Shown here: positions 17,618 to 27,061 of the stretch, one piece after another | Layout: each line of letters begins with the position of its first letter | Position numbering within the stretch: the first letter of the stretch is position 1 | Source of the DNA: Micrococcus sp. 2A | GTDB lineage: Bacteria > Actinomycetota > Actinomycetes > Actinomycetales > Micrococcaceae | Length of the DNA: 64,000 bases | Assembly (NCBI RefSeq): GCF_039519235.1 | Contig: NZ_CP154351.1 | Coordinates: 1,736,001 to 1,800,000, forward strand | Direction of reading: 5' to 3' | The notes under the pieces: model-generated | Seen by the model: only the letters and a program-made list of their open reading frames with translations | Told to the model about the DNA's origin: nothing | Databases searched by the model: none | Translations under genes and position numbers: made by a program

Positions 17618-19663
17618 TCAGTACACGCCCTCGCCGAGGGAGGCGAGGAACTCGCGGCGCTGCTGACGCCGCTCGGCCTGCTGGTCCGGGTCCGGCACGG
17701 GGGCCGCGGCCAGGAGCCGGCGGGTGTACTCCTCGCGCGGGTGGTGCAGCACCTCCTCCACGGGACCCTGCTCCACCTGCTTGCCGTCCTTGAGCACGAG
17801 CACCTTGTGCGCCAGCATGTCCACCACCGCCAGGTCGTGGGACACGAAGAGGCACGCGAACTCGTAGCGGTGCTGCAGCTCGGCGAACATGTCGAGCACG
17901 GCGGCCTGGACGGAGACGTCCAGCGCCGACGTGGGCTCGTCCGCGATCAGCACCTCGGGATCCAGGGTCAGCGCACGCGCGATGGAGATGCGCTGGCGCT
18001 GGCCGCCGGAGAGCTCGTGCGGGAAGCGGTTCACCACGCTGCGCGGCAGCTTCACCGCGTCCAGGAGCTCCTCGGCGCGGGCCAGGCGCGAGCGCCGGTC
18101 CCCCACGCCGTGGACCACCATGGGCTCGGTGATGATGTCGCCGATCGGGAAGCGCGGGTCCAGCGAGGCCGCCGGGTCCTGGAACACGACGCCGATCCGG
18201 CGACGCAGGGCCTTCTGCTGCGCCTTCGGGATCGTCGCGAGGTCCTCGCCCTGGATGCGCAGGGCACCCGAGGCGATCGGAAGGAGCCCGAGCACGGACT
18301 TCGCGATCGTGGACTTGCCCGAGCCGGACTCGCCCACGAGGCCCAGGATCTCCCCGGGCGCCACCGTGAAGCTGACGTCGTGCACCACGCGGTTCCTCTT
18401 GCCCCGGTGGTCGTACTCGAGGTTGAGGTTCTCCGCCTCGATCGCGTACCGGGCCCGCGTCTGCGTGGAGGTGACGGGCTCCGGCTCGGCCACCTGGTAG
18501 GCGGCGCCCAGCCGGGGCACGGCCGAGAGCAGCTTCTGCGTGTAGGGGTGCTGCGGGTGCTGGAGCACCTGGTGCACGGAGCCCTGCTCCACGAGCTCGC
18601 CGTGGAGCATCACGCACACGCGGTCCGCCATGTCCGCGACCACGCCCATGTTGTGCGTGATCAGCAGGATGCCGGTGTTCATCTTGCTCTTCAGCGAGCG
18701 CAGCAGCTCCAGGATCTCCGCCTGGACGGTCACGTCGAGGGCCGTGGTGGGCTCGTCGGCGATGATCATCTTCGGCGAGCAGCTGATGGCCATCGCGATC
18801 ACGATGCGCTGGCGCTGGCCGCCGGAGAACTGATGCGGGTACTGCTTGAGACGGTTCTCCGGGTCCGGGATGCCCACCATGGTGAGCAGCTCGATCGCGC
18901 GCTTGTCCGCCTCCGTGCCGAAGGCGAGCCCGTGCAGCTCGAGGGCCTCCGTGAGCTGGTCGCCCACCGTGAGCACGGGGTTCAGGGCGGTCATGGGCTC
19001 CTGGAAGACCATGGCCACGTCCTTGCCGCGCACCGAGCGCAGCCGTCCCGGGGACATCGTGAGGATCTCCTGGCCGGCCAGGCGCACCGAGCCGGTGATG
19101 TCCGCGTTCGAGGGCAGCAGGCCCATCGCGGTGGAGCTGGTCACGGACTTGCCCGAGCCGGACTCGCCCACGAGCGCCACGACCTCGCCGGGCTTGACGT
19201 CGAACGTCACGCCCTTCACGGCGTGGACCGGGCCGAACTCGGTGCTGAACTGCACGTCCACGTCCTTGAACGCGAGCACGGGCTCGCCGGCGCGGTCGTC
19301 GTGGCGGGTGACCACACCGATCGCGCTCGTGGTCGGCCCCGCGACGACGCCCTCGCTCGCGGGCTCGACGACGGTGCGCTCGCCGACCACGGGGGCGGCC
19401 GGGCGGACGTCTGCCGCATCCGCGGACGCGGTGCCCGAGGAGCCGGGCACCGCGGCACCCACGGCGTCGAGGTCGACGGCGGAGGAGCCGTGCGTCCCGG
19501 CGGCGTCGACGCCGTGCGGTCCCACCTCGGGGAAGTCCGCCGCGGTGACGGGGCCGTCGGTCGGGGCCGGCTGCGTCAGCGCGGTCTCGGTGGCCGGGGC
19601 CACGTCCTTCTTCTTCTTGCCGAACATGAAACGGCCTTTCTTGTCGTTCGCGCTCGAGCTCAC
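17618..19663 (-). CDS. Fused dual ATPase of a dipeptide/oligopeptide ABC transporter (DppD-DppF type)
   Basis: The 681-residue protein holds two ABC ATPase domains. The first has Walker A GESGSGKS at about 167-174 and LSGGQ-type signature FSGGQRQR; the second has GESGSGKS near 440 and LSGGQRQR. Both have Asp-Glu Walker B boxes (ADEPTTALD and ADEPTSALD). Each domain ends in the oligopeptide-transporter tail that can hold an iron-sulfur site in some relatives. A low-complexity extension of about 125 residues precedes domain 1 and is unusual. The GTG start overlaps the dppC stop (GTGA). Confidence 0.9.
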   Translation of the reverse strand: MSSSANDKKGRFMFGKKKKDVAPATETALTQPAPTDGPVTAADFPEVGPHGVDAAGTHGSSAVDLDAVGAAVPGSSGTASADAADVRPAAPVVGERTVVEPASEGVVAGPTTSAIGVVTRHDDRAGEPVLAFKDVDVQFSTEFGPVHAVKGVTFDVKPGEVVALVGESGSGKSVTSSTAMGLLPSNADITGSVRLAGQEILTMSPGRLRSVRGKDVAMVFQEPMTALNPVLTVGDQLTEALELHGLAFGTEADKRAIELLTMVGIPDPENRLKQYPHQFSGGQRQRIVIAMAISCSPKMIIADEPTTALDVTVQAEILELLRSLKSKMNTGILLITHNMGVVADMADRVCVMLHGELVEQGSVHQVLQHPQHPYTQKLLSAVPRLGAAYQVAEPEPVTSTQTRARYAIEAENLNLEYDHRGKRNRVVHDVSFTVAPGEILGLVGESGSGKSTIAKSVLGLLPIASGALRIQGEDLATIPKAQQKALRRRIGVVFQDPAASLDPRFPIGDIITEPMVVHGVGDRRSRLARAEELLDAVKLPRSVVNRFPHELSGGQRQRISIARALTLDPEVLIADEPTSALDVSVQAAVLDMFAELQHRYEFACLFVSHDLAVVDMLAHKVLVLKDGKQVEQGPVEEVLHHPREEYTRRLLAAAPVPDPDQQAERRQQRREFLASLGEGVY

Positions 19664-20862
19664 AGTGCGCCGCCTCCGTCACGGCCGCGACGGGCGTCGG
19701 CCTCGGTCGGCGCGACGTCCTCGGCGGCATCGACGTCCTCGGCGGCGCGGGCCGTCGGGGCGGTCTGCAGGCCGCCGGCGGTGACGGCGCCGGCCTCGGT
19801 CACGGCGGCGCGTCGGCCGAAGAGGCCGCGCTTGGGGCGCCCGGCGCCGGCCTGGCGCGGGTCGAAGGCGTCGCGGAGGCCGTCGCCGAGGAAGTTCACG
19901 GAGAGGGCGACGGCGAGGATGATCATGCCCGGCCACCAGAACAGCCACGGACGCGTGGTGAAGGAGTTCTGGTACTGGCTGATGAGCACGCCCAGGGAGG
20001 TGTCGGGGGGCTGCACGCCGAAGCCGAGGAAGGACAGCGAGGTCTCCAGCAGCACAGCGCCGGCGATCGCGAAGGTGGCGTTCACCACGATCACGCCGAT
20101 CGTGTTGGGAAGCAGGTGCTTGAGGATGATGCGGCCCGAGGAGGCGCCCATCGCGGTGGCCGCGGCCACGTACTCCTTCTCCCGGAGGGAGAGCACCTCA
20201 CCGCGCACGAGGCGGGCCAGCGATGTCCAGGAGACGAGCCCGAGCACCACCGCGAGGGGGAAGATGCCCATCTTCAGCCCGGCCGCCATCTGGCCGAGCA
20301 CGGCCGCGAGGACGAGCAGCGGGATGACGATGATCAGGTCGGTCAGGCGCATCAGCACCGAGTCGACCCAGCCGCCGAAGTAGGCGGAGACGGCGCCGAT
20401 GAGCGCGCCGATCACCGTGGACAGCAGGCCCACGATGATCGCGATGATCATCGACTGCTGGGTGCCGCGCATCACGAGGGCGAAGTAGTCCTTGCCCGTC
20501 GACTCCTGGCCGAAGGGGTGTTCGCCCCATCGGATGCCCTCGCCGCCCAGGAACTGAGGGACGAGCGACATGGTGGGGCGCCCCTCGTTCACGATCGGGG
20601 CGGCGTCGGTGTAGGTCTTGTCCCACCAGCCGGGCAGGCCGCCGTAGCCGATGGAGGTGAAGGCCATGATCGCCACGAACGCGAGCACCACGAGGGAGAT
20701 CATCGCGGCCTTGTGACGGAAGAAGCGCTTCCGGACCAGCGCGCCCTGCGAGAAGGACTTGCCGGAGGTCTGCCGCAGCTTGGCGTCCTCGGCCTCGGCC
20801 AGGTCGAAGATCTGCTGCGCCTCGGTCTTCGAGACCGGCGTGGAGGTGTTGTCAGTCGTCAT
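19660..20862 (-). CDS. dppC: Dipeptide/oligopeptide ABC transporter permease (DppC type)
   Basis: The 400-residue permease has the N-terminal DppC helix (KAAMISLVVLAFVAIM), six membrane helices and the EAA loop in YVAAATAMGASSGRI. It forms the pore with DppB. A tail of about 60 residues rich in Ala, Glu and Asp follows the last conserved segment (GDGLRDAFDPR) and is not part of the normal family. It overlaps the next gene by GTGA and lies 7 bases from dppB. Confidence 0.9.
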   Translation of the reverse strand: MTTDNTSTPVSKTEAQQIFDLAEAEDAKLRQTSGKSFSQGALVRKRFFRHKAAMISLVVLAFVAIMAFTSIGYGGLPGWWDKTYTDAAPIVNEGRPTMSLVPQFLGGEGIRWGEHPFGQESTGKDYFALVMRGTQQSMIIAIIVGLLSTVIGALIGAVSAYFGGWVDSVLMRLTDLIIVIPLLVLAAVLGQMAAGLKMGIFPLAVVLGLVSWTSLARLVRGEVLSLREKEYVAAATAMGASSGRIILKHLLPNTIGVIVVNATFAIAGAVLLETSLSFLGFGVQPPDTSLGVLISQYQNSFTTRPWLFWWPGMIILAVALSVNFLGDGLRDAFDPRQAGAGRPKRGLFGRRAAVTEAGAVTAGGLQTAPTARAAEDVDAAEDVAPTEADARRGRDGGGAL

Positions 20863-20869
20863 GGGGCTC

Positions 20870-22390
20870 TCACACTCGGATTCGGGGGTCGAGGACGGCG
20901 TAGAGCACGTCCGCCACGAGGTTCATCAGCACGGCGGCGGTGCCGGTGACGAGGAAGAAGGCCATGACGGGCATGGGGTCCACCTCGCGCAGGCCGGTGG
21001 CGAAGAGCTCACCCATGCCCTTCCAGCCGAACACCTGCTCCGTGATCACCGCGCCGCCGATCAGGCCCGCGAAGTCGAAGGCCATGATGGTGGTGATGGG
21101 GATGAGGGAGTTGCGGAACGCGTGCTTCAGGATCACCTGGCGCTCGCCCAGGCCCTTGGCCCGGGCCGTGCGGATGTAGTCCTGGCGCGAGACCTCGAGC
21201 ATGGAGGAGCGCGTGTACCGCGAGTACGTGGCCACCGAGATGATGGTCAGCAGGATGGTCGGCAGGACGAGCTGCGCGCCGCGGTCCAGGAAGAGCACCC
21301 AGAAGTGGCCCTCCATGTTGGGGGTGCCCGAGCCGATCACGGAGATCGGGCGGGGCTTCATGCGCAGGAGCGTCGGCCAGTAGTTCATCAGGTGCTCGGC
21401 CACGATGGCCACGCCCATCAGGAGCGCCGTCACGATGGAGACGGCGACGGCGGAGCCCTTGGAGAAGCCGCCGAGGAGGCGTCCCACGACGATGGCCACC
21501 AGGATCGTGAGCACCCCGAGGCCCGCGAGCAGCAGCCCGGAGGGGTTGGTCATCAGCAGGCCGTAGGTGGCGTAGTAGCCGACCATGCCCAGGGCCACGG
21601 TGACGAGCGCCGCCTTGAGCACCGAGCGGTTGCGCAGGCCGGCGACCACGATGGTGGCCCCGACGGCGACGGCCAGGCCGATGAGCAGCTGGACGATCGG
21701 GCCCATCCGGGGGTTGCGCCAGAAGTCCATCGCGAACAGCAGCCAGCCGACCAGGACCACGAAGGCCGCGGTGGTGGCGAAGGTGAAGAGCCGGCGCTTG
21801 GCGTCGCCGGCCATGGCCGCCTGCAGCATCAGGCCGGCGATCAGCGCGGCCAGGAGCAGGGCCGGCCAGCTGAGCGTCGGGTCCGCGATCCAGTCGTTGA
21901 ACCGGATGCCCAGGTACTCCTTCAGGATCACCGCGGCCCAGAAGACGGGCAGGGAGAAGAAGAGGAAGATCAGGAACGTCACCGCGTAGTCGAGGCCCGA
22001 GTACTGGCGGATGGCGGTGATGATGCCCACCGCGACGCCGATGATGATGGCGAGCACGGTGGCCAGCACGACGAGTCGCAGGGTGGAGGCGGCGGCCAGG
22101 CTGAGCAGCTCGCCGACCGGCTGGCCGGAGCGGTTCGTGCCGAGGTCGCAGCTGCCCGTGACGCAGCCGCCCACGCCCTTCAGCCAGTCCCAGTAGCGGA
22201 CGTACCACGGCTGGTCGAGGTTCATGAAGGCGGTGCGGGTGGCGATCAGGTTCTCGCGGTTGTTGCTCTGCGACTCCCGCAGGTCCTCGAGGGGGTCACC
22301 GGAGTGGACCGTGAGGAAGAAGAGGAGGATCGAGGCGCCGAACAGCACGAGGATCGAGCTGCCGAGGCGCTTGAGGATGAATTTCAGCAC
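20870..22390 (-). CDS. dppB: Dipeptide/oligopeptide ABC transporter permease (DppB type), with large insertion
   Basis: The 506-residue permease is much longer than the usual 310-340. The N-terminal DppB region (LGSSILVLFGASILLFFL) and the C-terminal core with the EAA loop (YIRTARAKGLGERQVILKHAFRN region) are normal. Between them lie about 170 extra residues with four to five further hydrophobic helices. I see no frame disruption, so the insertion is probably real. It is the first gene of the dppB-dppC-ATPase transcript, after an oppA-type gene and a hairpin. Confidence 0.88.
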   Translation of the reverse strand: MLKFILKRLGSSILVLFGASILLFFLTVHSGDPLEDLRESQSNNRENLIATRTAFMNLDQPWYVRYWDWLKGVGGCVTGSCDLGTNRSGQPVGELLSLAAASTLRLVVLATVLAIIIGVAVGIITAIRQYSGLDYAVTFLIFLFFSLPVFWAAVILKEYLGIRFNDWIADPTLSWPALLLAALIAGLMLQAAMAGDAKRRLFTFATTAAFVVLVGWLLFAMDFWRNPRMGPIVQLLIGLAVAVGATIVVAGLRNRSVLKAALVTVALGMVGYYATYGLLMTNPSGLLLAGLGVLTILVAIVVGRLLGGFSKGSAVAVSIVTALLMGVAIVAEHLMNYWPTLLRMKPRPISVIGSGTPNMEGHFWVLFLDRGAQLVLPTILLTIISVATYSRYTRSSMLEVSRQDYIRTARAKGLGERQVILKHAFRNSLIPITTIMAFDFAGLIGGAVITEQVFGWKGMGELFATGLREVDPMPVMAFFLVTGTAAVLMNLVADVLYAVLDPRIRV

Positions 22391-22457
22391 AACAGGGGGT
22401 GGCCTTCCGTGCGCGTGCGGAGGATAGAGGAGGTGCGGCGGAGCCGCGGTTCACGGA

Positions 22458-22488
22458 GAGAGCCCGGCCGGGTCACGGCCGGGCTCTC
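22458..22488 (-). terminator. Hairpin between the binding-protein gene and dppB
   Basis: Perfect 12-bp arms (22458-22469, 22477-22488) with a 7-base loop, 65 bases after the binding-protein stop. In the same-strand gap it may cause partial termination, so that more binding protein than permease is made. Confidence 0.6.
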
Positions 22489-22552
22489 ACCGGGGTCTGC
22501 GGCGCGTGCCCATCACTGGAGGGCATCACGCGTGCAGGGCGTCAGCCGCGCG

Positions 22553-24430
22553 TCACTGGACGCGCTTCCACTGCTCCACGTTCCACAGCGCGCCCGACTG
22601 GGCGGCGGTGTCGCGGACGTTGGCGACGTTCGCGTTGTGGCCCACGATACCGGGGTGCGCGTACAGCGGGATGGCCTGGAAGTCCTCCCACAGCAGCTTC
22701 TCGATCTTCTTGACCTGCTCGTACTGCTCGGCCTCGTCCAGGGAGGAGGCGAGCTTGTCCCACGCGGCGTCGACCTCGGGGTTCGAGTAGTTCATCTGGT
22801 TCTGGGCGCCGGTGGTCTTGTAGATGTTGGCACCGGAGGCCTTCTGGCCGGAGCCGGACCACGCGAAGAGCGCGGCGTCGAAGTCGCCCGCGGGGAGGAC
22901 CTCCTTGAAGAACACGGTGCTGTTCGTGTCCTGGATGTCGAAGCCGGCCTGGTCGCACGAGGACTTGATGAGCGCGACGGTCTCGGTGCGGCGCGGGTTG
23001 CCGGCCTGGTATCCGAGGCGGACGGTCGGCTTGTCCACGCCCGACTTCTCGACGAGCTCCTTCGCCTTCTCGATGTTCGGCTGGTCCAGCTCGGTGTTGT
23101 AGGACTCGGCGATGACCTCGTCGTACGTGTCCTGGAAGGGGAACACCTCGCGGGCGTTCATGACCTTGGCCTCGGGGTAGATGGGCTTGATCAGCTTGTC
23201 CACGATGTCCTGGCGCGGCACGCAGAGGGCGAACGCCTCGCGCAGCTCCGGGCTGTCCGCGAACACGGAGCCCTTGCCGCGGTTGTAGTCGATGTGCTCC
23301 CAGGTCAGCTGGTCGCCGGTCTGGATGTTGACCTGGTCGCCGAGGCCCTTGAGCTGTTCCAGGGTGTCCACGGTGGCCTGCGGCTCGATGACGTCGAGGT
23401 CGCCGTTCTGCAGAGACTGCACGTGGGTCTTCGGGTCGGCGAAGCGGAGCACGAGCTCCTTCGTGGCGGCGGGGGTGCCCCAGTACTCCGGGTTGGCCTC
23501 GAGCGTGATGCTCTGGCCGGCCTGCCAGCCGTTCTCCTTGAACTTGTAGGGGCCCATGGAGGGGGTCAGCGCCGGGTCCGGGAGCTCGCCGGGGTTGAAG
23601 TCCCACTTCTCGTTCCAGAACTTGGCGGCCGGCGCGAGGGCCTCGGCGTCCTTGGCCTTGGCGGCGTCGACGAGCTCGGTGAGCTCCATGCCCGACTGCT
23701 CGGCGATCACGTGGGCCGGCAGGGCGGAGCCGATGAGGATCTCCCAGTCCGCGTAGGGCTCGGCGTAGGTGACAGTGAACTCCTTGCTGTCCGCCTCGCC
23801 CTCCGGGGCCTCCGGGATGTAGGTGCCGGGGTCACCCGTGATGGAGTCGAACAGCGGGGGCAGGTTGCCCTCCTCGTCCTTCTCGCCGTTCGGATCGGTG
23901 ATGGTGGGATTGTCCGCGGCCCACTGCACGATGAAGTCGGCGGCGGTGACAGGAGTGCCGTCGGACCACTTCGCGTCCTCGTTGATCGTGTACTTGACCT
24001 TGAGCGGGTCGTCCGAGACCTTCTCGTACTTGCCGAAGTCCTCGTTGCGGATGATGGAGCCGTCCGTGCCGAAGTAGTAGAAGCTGGAGAACATGCGGTC
24101 GACCACGGCGGAGTTGTACGTGGTGTACGTGTTGGACTGCACGCCGTTGTAGGAGAGGAAGTCGTCCGCGCCCACGGAGTAGGCGATCGAGCCGTCCTCG
24201 GTCTTGACGTCGCCGAGGTCGGCCATGGAGGGGCCGTCGGCCTTGGCGGTGAGCTTCTGACCCTTGTCGCCCGTCAGGACCTCGCCGGAGCCGGACGCGG
24301 AGGCGTCGCCGGAGCCGGCGGCCTTGGAGCCGTCGCCCGAGGCGGCCGGCCCGGCCGGGGCGCACGCGGAGAGCATCAGGGCGGAGCCGGCGGCGAGGGC
24401 CGCGGCGGCGGAGAGCTTGGTGTACTTCAT
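22553..24430 (-). CDS. Peptide-binding lipoprotein (family 5 solute-binding protein)
   Basis: The 625-residue lipoprotein has its lipobox at LSAC (Cys23), then an Ala/Ser/Gly linker and a family 5 (OppA/DppA) domain. Typical segments include KYTINEDAKWSDGTPVTAAD, the FADPKTHVQSLQNGDLDV region and the C-terminal IPLYAHP. It captures peptides outside the cell for the downstream permease. The ATG at 24430 is chosen because GGAAG lies ten bases upstream and it gives a normal signal peptide. Unlike many neighbours it has a leader of about 120 bases. Confidence 0.9.
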   Translation of the reverse strand: MKYTKLSAAAALAAGSALMLSACAPAGPAASGDGSKAAGSGDASASGSGEVLTGDKGQKLTAKADGPSMADLGDVKTEDGSIAYSVGADDFLSYNGVQSNTYTTYNSAVVDRMFSSFYYFGTDGSIIRNEDFGKYEKVSDDPLKVKYTINEDAKWSDGTPVTAADFIVQWAADNPTITDPNGEKDEEGNLPPLFDSITGDPGTYIPEAPEGEADSKEFTVTYAEPYADWEILIGSALPAHVIAEQSGMELTELVDAAKAKDAEALAPAAKFWNEKWDFNPGELPDPALTPSMGPYKFKENGWQAGQSITLEANPEYWGTPAATKELVLRFADPKTHVQSLQNGDLDVIEPQATVDTLEQLKGLGDQVNIQTGDQLTWEHIDYNRGKGSVFADSPELREAFALCVPRQDIVDKLIKPIYPEAKVMNAREVFPFQDTYDEVIAESYNTELDQPNIEKAKELVEKSGVDKPTVRLGYQAGNPRRTETVALIKSSCDQAGFDIQDTNSTVFFKEVLPAGDFDAALFAWSGSGQKASGANIYKTTGAQNQMNYSNPEVDAAWDKLASSLDEAEQYEQVKKIEKLLWEDFQAIPLYAHPGIVGHNANVANVRDTAAQSGALWNVEQWKRVQ

Positions 24431-24557
24431 GGAAGGGGCTTCCAATCATCAGAAGGTGCAATGGGCGCCTCCCCCTTCGTGCGCCGCAAGGGGCTTCCAG
24501 GGTTCGAGACGGCCTCCGGACCGGCCCTAGTCAGGGCCTCTCCGTGAGATGCACCAC

Positions 24558-24563
24558 ACTGTA
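24558..24563 (-). promoter_or_regulatory. Putative -10 box of the peptide transporter operon
   Basis: TACAGT on the minus strand, with TTCGCA about 17 bases further upstream as a weak -35. The rest of the 203-base gap up to the FAD oxidoreductase stop shows nothing else I can support. Confidence 0.35.
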
Positions 24564-24633
24564 GCTGGATCGGGCCGGAATGCGAAAGCACCGTCACACG
24601 GGTGTCATTCGGCACCCGCCGGAATGGCTCTGC

Positions 24634-26124
24634 TCACGCCGCCGCACCCCCACGCTCTTTGAGGAGCGTCCGCACCGCCCACGCGCCGGACATGCCGTGC
24701 ACGCCGGCCCCGGGCGGGGTCGAGGAGGAGGCCAGGTAGAGCCCCGGGCGTCCCGCGCGGTGCGGACGCAGGCTCGCGGTGGGGCGGGCGAGGAACTGGG
24801 CCCCGCCCATGGATCCGCCCGCGATGTCCCCGCCCACGAGGTTGGGATTCCACGCCTCCAGGTCCGCCGGACGCGTGGCGTGCGCCCGGAGGATCCGGTC
24901 CCGGAAGCCGGGAGCATGGCGCTCGATCTGCGCCTCGATCACGGGGCGCACGTCGCCCGGATGGCCGTGCGGCACGTGGGCGTAGGACCACACCACCGTG
25001 CGCCCCTCGGCGGCCCCCGTGGCGCGGGAGGGATCGGCGGACTGCTGCTGGCACAGCATCACGAACGGCCGCTCGGGCATGCGGCCGGCCGCCGCCTCGG
25101 CCTCGGCGTGCTGGATCTGCTCCGCCGTCCCCCCGAGGTGGACGGTGCCCGCGCCGCCGAGCCGCGCGTCGCGCCAGGGGATGGGCCCGTCGAGGAGGAA
25201 GTCCACCTTGGACACGGCGGCGCCGTAGCGCCACCGGCGAAGGCGGCGCGCGTAGGAGGCAGGGAGGTCCGCGCCCCGCATTCCCAGCACCTGACGGGGC
25301 GTCAGGTCGAGCAGGACGGCGTCGGCCTCGGGCAGGGAGCGCAGGTCCGTCACCTCGTGGCCCAGGTGCAGGCGGCCGCCGTGCGCCTCGAGCACCTTCA
25401 CGAGCGCCGCCACGATGGAGCCGGAGCCCCCCTCCGCCACCGGCCATCCGGTGCTCATGCCGAGGGCCCCGAACAGGGCACCGAACGCGCTCGTGAGCGG
25501 CCGTCCGGGCGGCATCATGGCGTGGACGGAGGAGCCGGTGTAGAGCGCGCGGGCCTGCTCCGTGCGGAACACCGTCCGGGCCAGCAGGGCCGCGGGCCAT
25601 GGGGCGCGCACCCCGAACCGGGCCATCGTCACGGGGTGCGGCCAGGGGCGCACCATGGGGCCCAGCACGTTCTCCACGATCTCAGCGGGGTGCCCCACCA
25701 CCGCGCGGTGGAGGAGCCGCCAGGCCCGCGCGTCCTCGCCCAGCCCGTCGGCGGTGGCGTCGAGGTCGCGGTGGAGGATGGCTGCCGGCCCGTCCTGCAG
25801 CGGGTGGCCCATGGGCACCGCGGGGTGCACCCACCGCAGCCCGTGCGCCGTGAGGTCGAGCTCGTGGAAGGCCGGGCTCACCACGCCGAACGGATGTCCG
25901 GCGGCGCCGAGGTCCACCACGGTCCCCTCCCCCAGCACGGGCGCGGAGGCCGAGGCGCCGCCGGGCGCCGCATTGCGCTCGTAGACGTCCACCTCCCAGC
26001 CGGCGCGGGCCAGCAGGGCCGCCGCGGTGAGGCCGTTGGGGCCGGAGCCGACCACCACTGCGCGGCCGGGGTCGACGTCCGGCAGGTCGAAGCCGGTGCC
26101 GAGGGTGGGGGCGATGTGGGACAC
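24634..26124 (-). CDS. FAD-dependent oxidoreductase of the phytoene-desaturase-like group
   Basis: The 496-residue flavoprotein has an N-terminal dinucleotide fold (VVVGSGPNGLTAAALLARAG at about 21-40, then the acidic VYERN end). A GGSGSIVAAL segment near 225 and the C-terminal LYLASSSTPPGAGVHGM motif, which closes the FAD site, are typical of COG1233 (CrtI/RetSat-like) proteins. It probably dehydrogenates or isomerises an unsaturated lipid or isoprenoid, but no carotenoid genes are adjacent, so the substrate is unknown. The GTG start is fixed by GGAGGT at five bases. Confidence 0.82.
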   Translation of the reverse strand: MSHIAPTLGTGFDLPDVDPGRAVVVGSGPNGLTAAALLARAGWEVDVYERNAAPGGASASAPVLGEGTVVDLGAAGHPFGVVSPAFHELDLTAHGLRWVHPAVPMGHPLQDGPAAILHRDLDATADGLGEDARAWRLLHRAVVGHPAEIVENVLGPMVRPWPHPVTMARFGVRAPWPAALLARTVFRTEQARALYTGSSVHAMMPPGRPLTSAFGALFGALGMSTGWPVAEGGSGSIVAALVKVLEAHGGRLHLGHEVTDLRSLPEADAVLLDLTPRQVLGMRGADLPASYARRLRRWRYGAAVSKVDFLLDGPIPWRDARLGGAGTVHLGGTAEQIQHAEAEAAAGRMPERPFVMLCQQQSADPSRATGAAEGRTVVWSYAHVPHGHPGDVRPVIEAQIERHAPGFRDRILRAHATRPADLEAWNPNLVGGDIAGGSMGGAQFLARPTASLRPHRAGRPGLYLASSSTPPGAGVHGMSGAWAVRTLLKERGGAAA

Positions 26125-26194
26125 GGGGACCTCCGGTGCGGGTCGTCGGACTGCGGCGCCGGGCTCCCGGCGGGGCCGCCGGTCCCGGTCTCCG

Positions 26195-26200
26195 TAGGAT
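26195..26200 (+). promoter_or_regulatory. Putative -10 box of the ZIP transporter gene
   Basis: TAGGAT, giving a leader of about 40 bases before the GTG, which has a near-perfect ribosome-binding site (AGGAGGTGATC). Confidence 0.35.
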
Positions 26201-26242
26201 GGTCGCACGCCGCTGGCCCCGTCCGCAGGAGGTGATCGTCGG

Positions 26243-27040
26243 GTGGATCCCTTCTGGACCGCTGTGGCCCTGACGTGCTTCGCCGGCGCCGCGACGGTGC
26301 TGGGAGGCCTGCTCGCCGTCGTCGGGCGCCCGCCCACGGGGCGTGGGCTCGGCTTCGCGCTGGGGCTGGCCGCGGGCGTCATGGTCGGCGTGTCCGCCCT
26401 CGAGATGGTGCCCGTGTCCGTCGCGGACCTGGCCCCGAGCCTCGGCCCGCTGGCCTTCCCCGCGGCCGCCGCCGCGGTCCTTGCCGGCGCCGGCGTGGTC
26501 CTTCTCCTCAGCCGCCTCCTCCCCTGCCCCGCCGACCTCCCGGCGGCGTCCCCGCGGGCGGACGCGTCCACCCCGGCCCTCGACGCCCGGCGGCTGCACC
26601 GTCTGGGCCTGATGACAGCCGGGGCGATCGGCCTGCACAACGCCCCCGAGGGGTTCGTCACGTTCGCCGGCACGCTGCAGGACCCGGCCGTGGGCGTGGC
26701 GCTCGCCGTCGCGATGGCCGTGCACAACGTGCCGGAGGGCGTGGCCGTGGCCGTCCCGGTGCGCCAGGCCACCGGATCGCGGGCGCGCGCATTCGGATGG
26801 GCGGCCCTCACCGGGCTCGCGGAGCCCGTCGGCGCCGTGGTGCTCTACCTGCTGCTCTCCCCGTTCATCACCCCGGCCCTGCTGGCGGTGGTGTTCGCCG
26901 CCGTCGCCGGGGTGATGACGGCCCTCAGCCTGGCCGCCCTGCTGCCCGCGGCGCGCGCGGCCGGAGGCCTTCCCACCGCCGGGGCAGGCGCGCTGAGCGG
27001 CGCCGCGGTGATGGCTCTGTCTCTCGCACTGCTCGGCTGA
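26243..27040 (+). CDS. ZIP-family divalent metal transporter
   Basis: The 265-residue membrane protein has about eight helices and the two paired ZIP metal motifs, LHNAPEG near residues 131-137 and VHNVPEG near 160-166. These line the zinc or iron path. Between helices 3 and 4 there is a Pro/Ala loop with a few basic and histidine residues, shorter than the His-rich loops of many ZIPs. It likely imports zinc or a related metal (ZupT-like). The GTG start has AGGAGGTGATC at about nine bases. Confidence 0.87.
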   Translation: MDPFWTAVALTCFAGAATVLGGLLAVVGRPPTGRGLGFALGLAAGVMVGVSALEMVPVSVADLAPSLGPLAFPAAAAAVLAGAGVVLLLSRLLPCPADLPAASPRADASTPALDARRLHRLGLMTAGAIGLHNAPEGFVTFAGTLQDPAVGVALAVAMAVHNVPEGVAVAVPVRQATGSRARAFGWAALTGLAEPVGAVVLYLLLSPFITPALLAVVFAAVAGVMTALSLAALLPAARAAGGLPTAGAGALSGAAVMALSLALLG

Positions 27041-27061
27041 CCCGACCCTGCGTCGCACGGC

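Noticed and set aside
15582..19730. A single 1,382-codon frame covering typA and upstream DNA.
   Set aside because: Only the part from 17492 downward is TypA. The upstream part is a wrong-frame reading of the fused ABC ATPase, and a strong terminator separates them.
20759..24547. A 1,262-codon open frame opposite the peptide permease and binding-protein genes.
   Set aside because: It has no family resemblance, is rich in His/Gly/Val/Leu/Arg as expected for antisense of high-GC genes, and the opposite strand holds clear DppB and binding-protein sequences.
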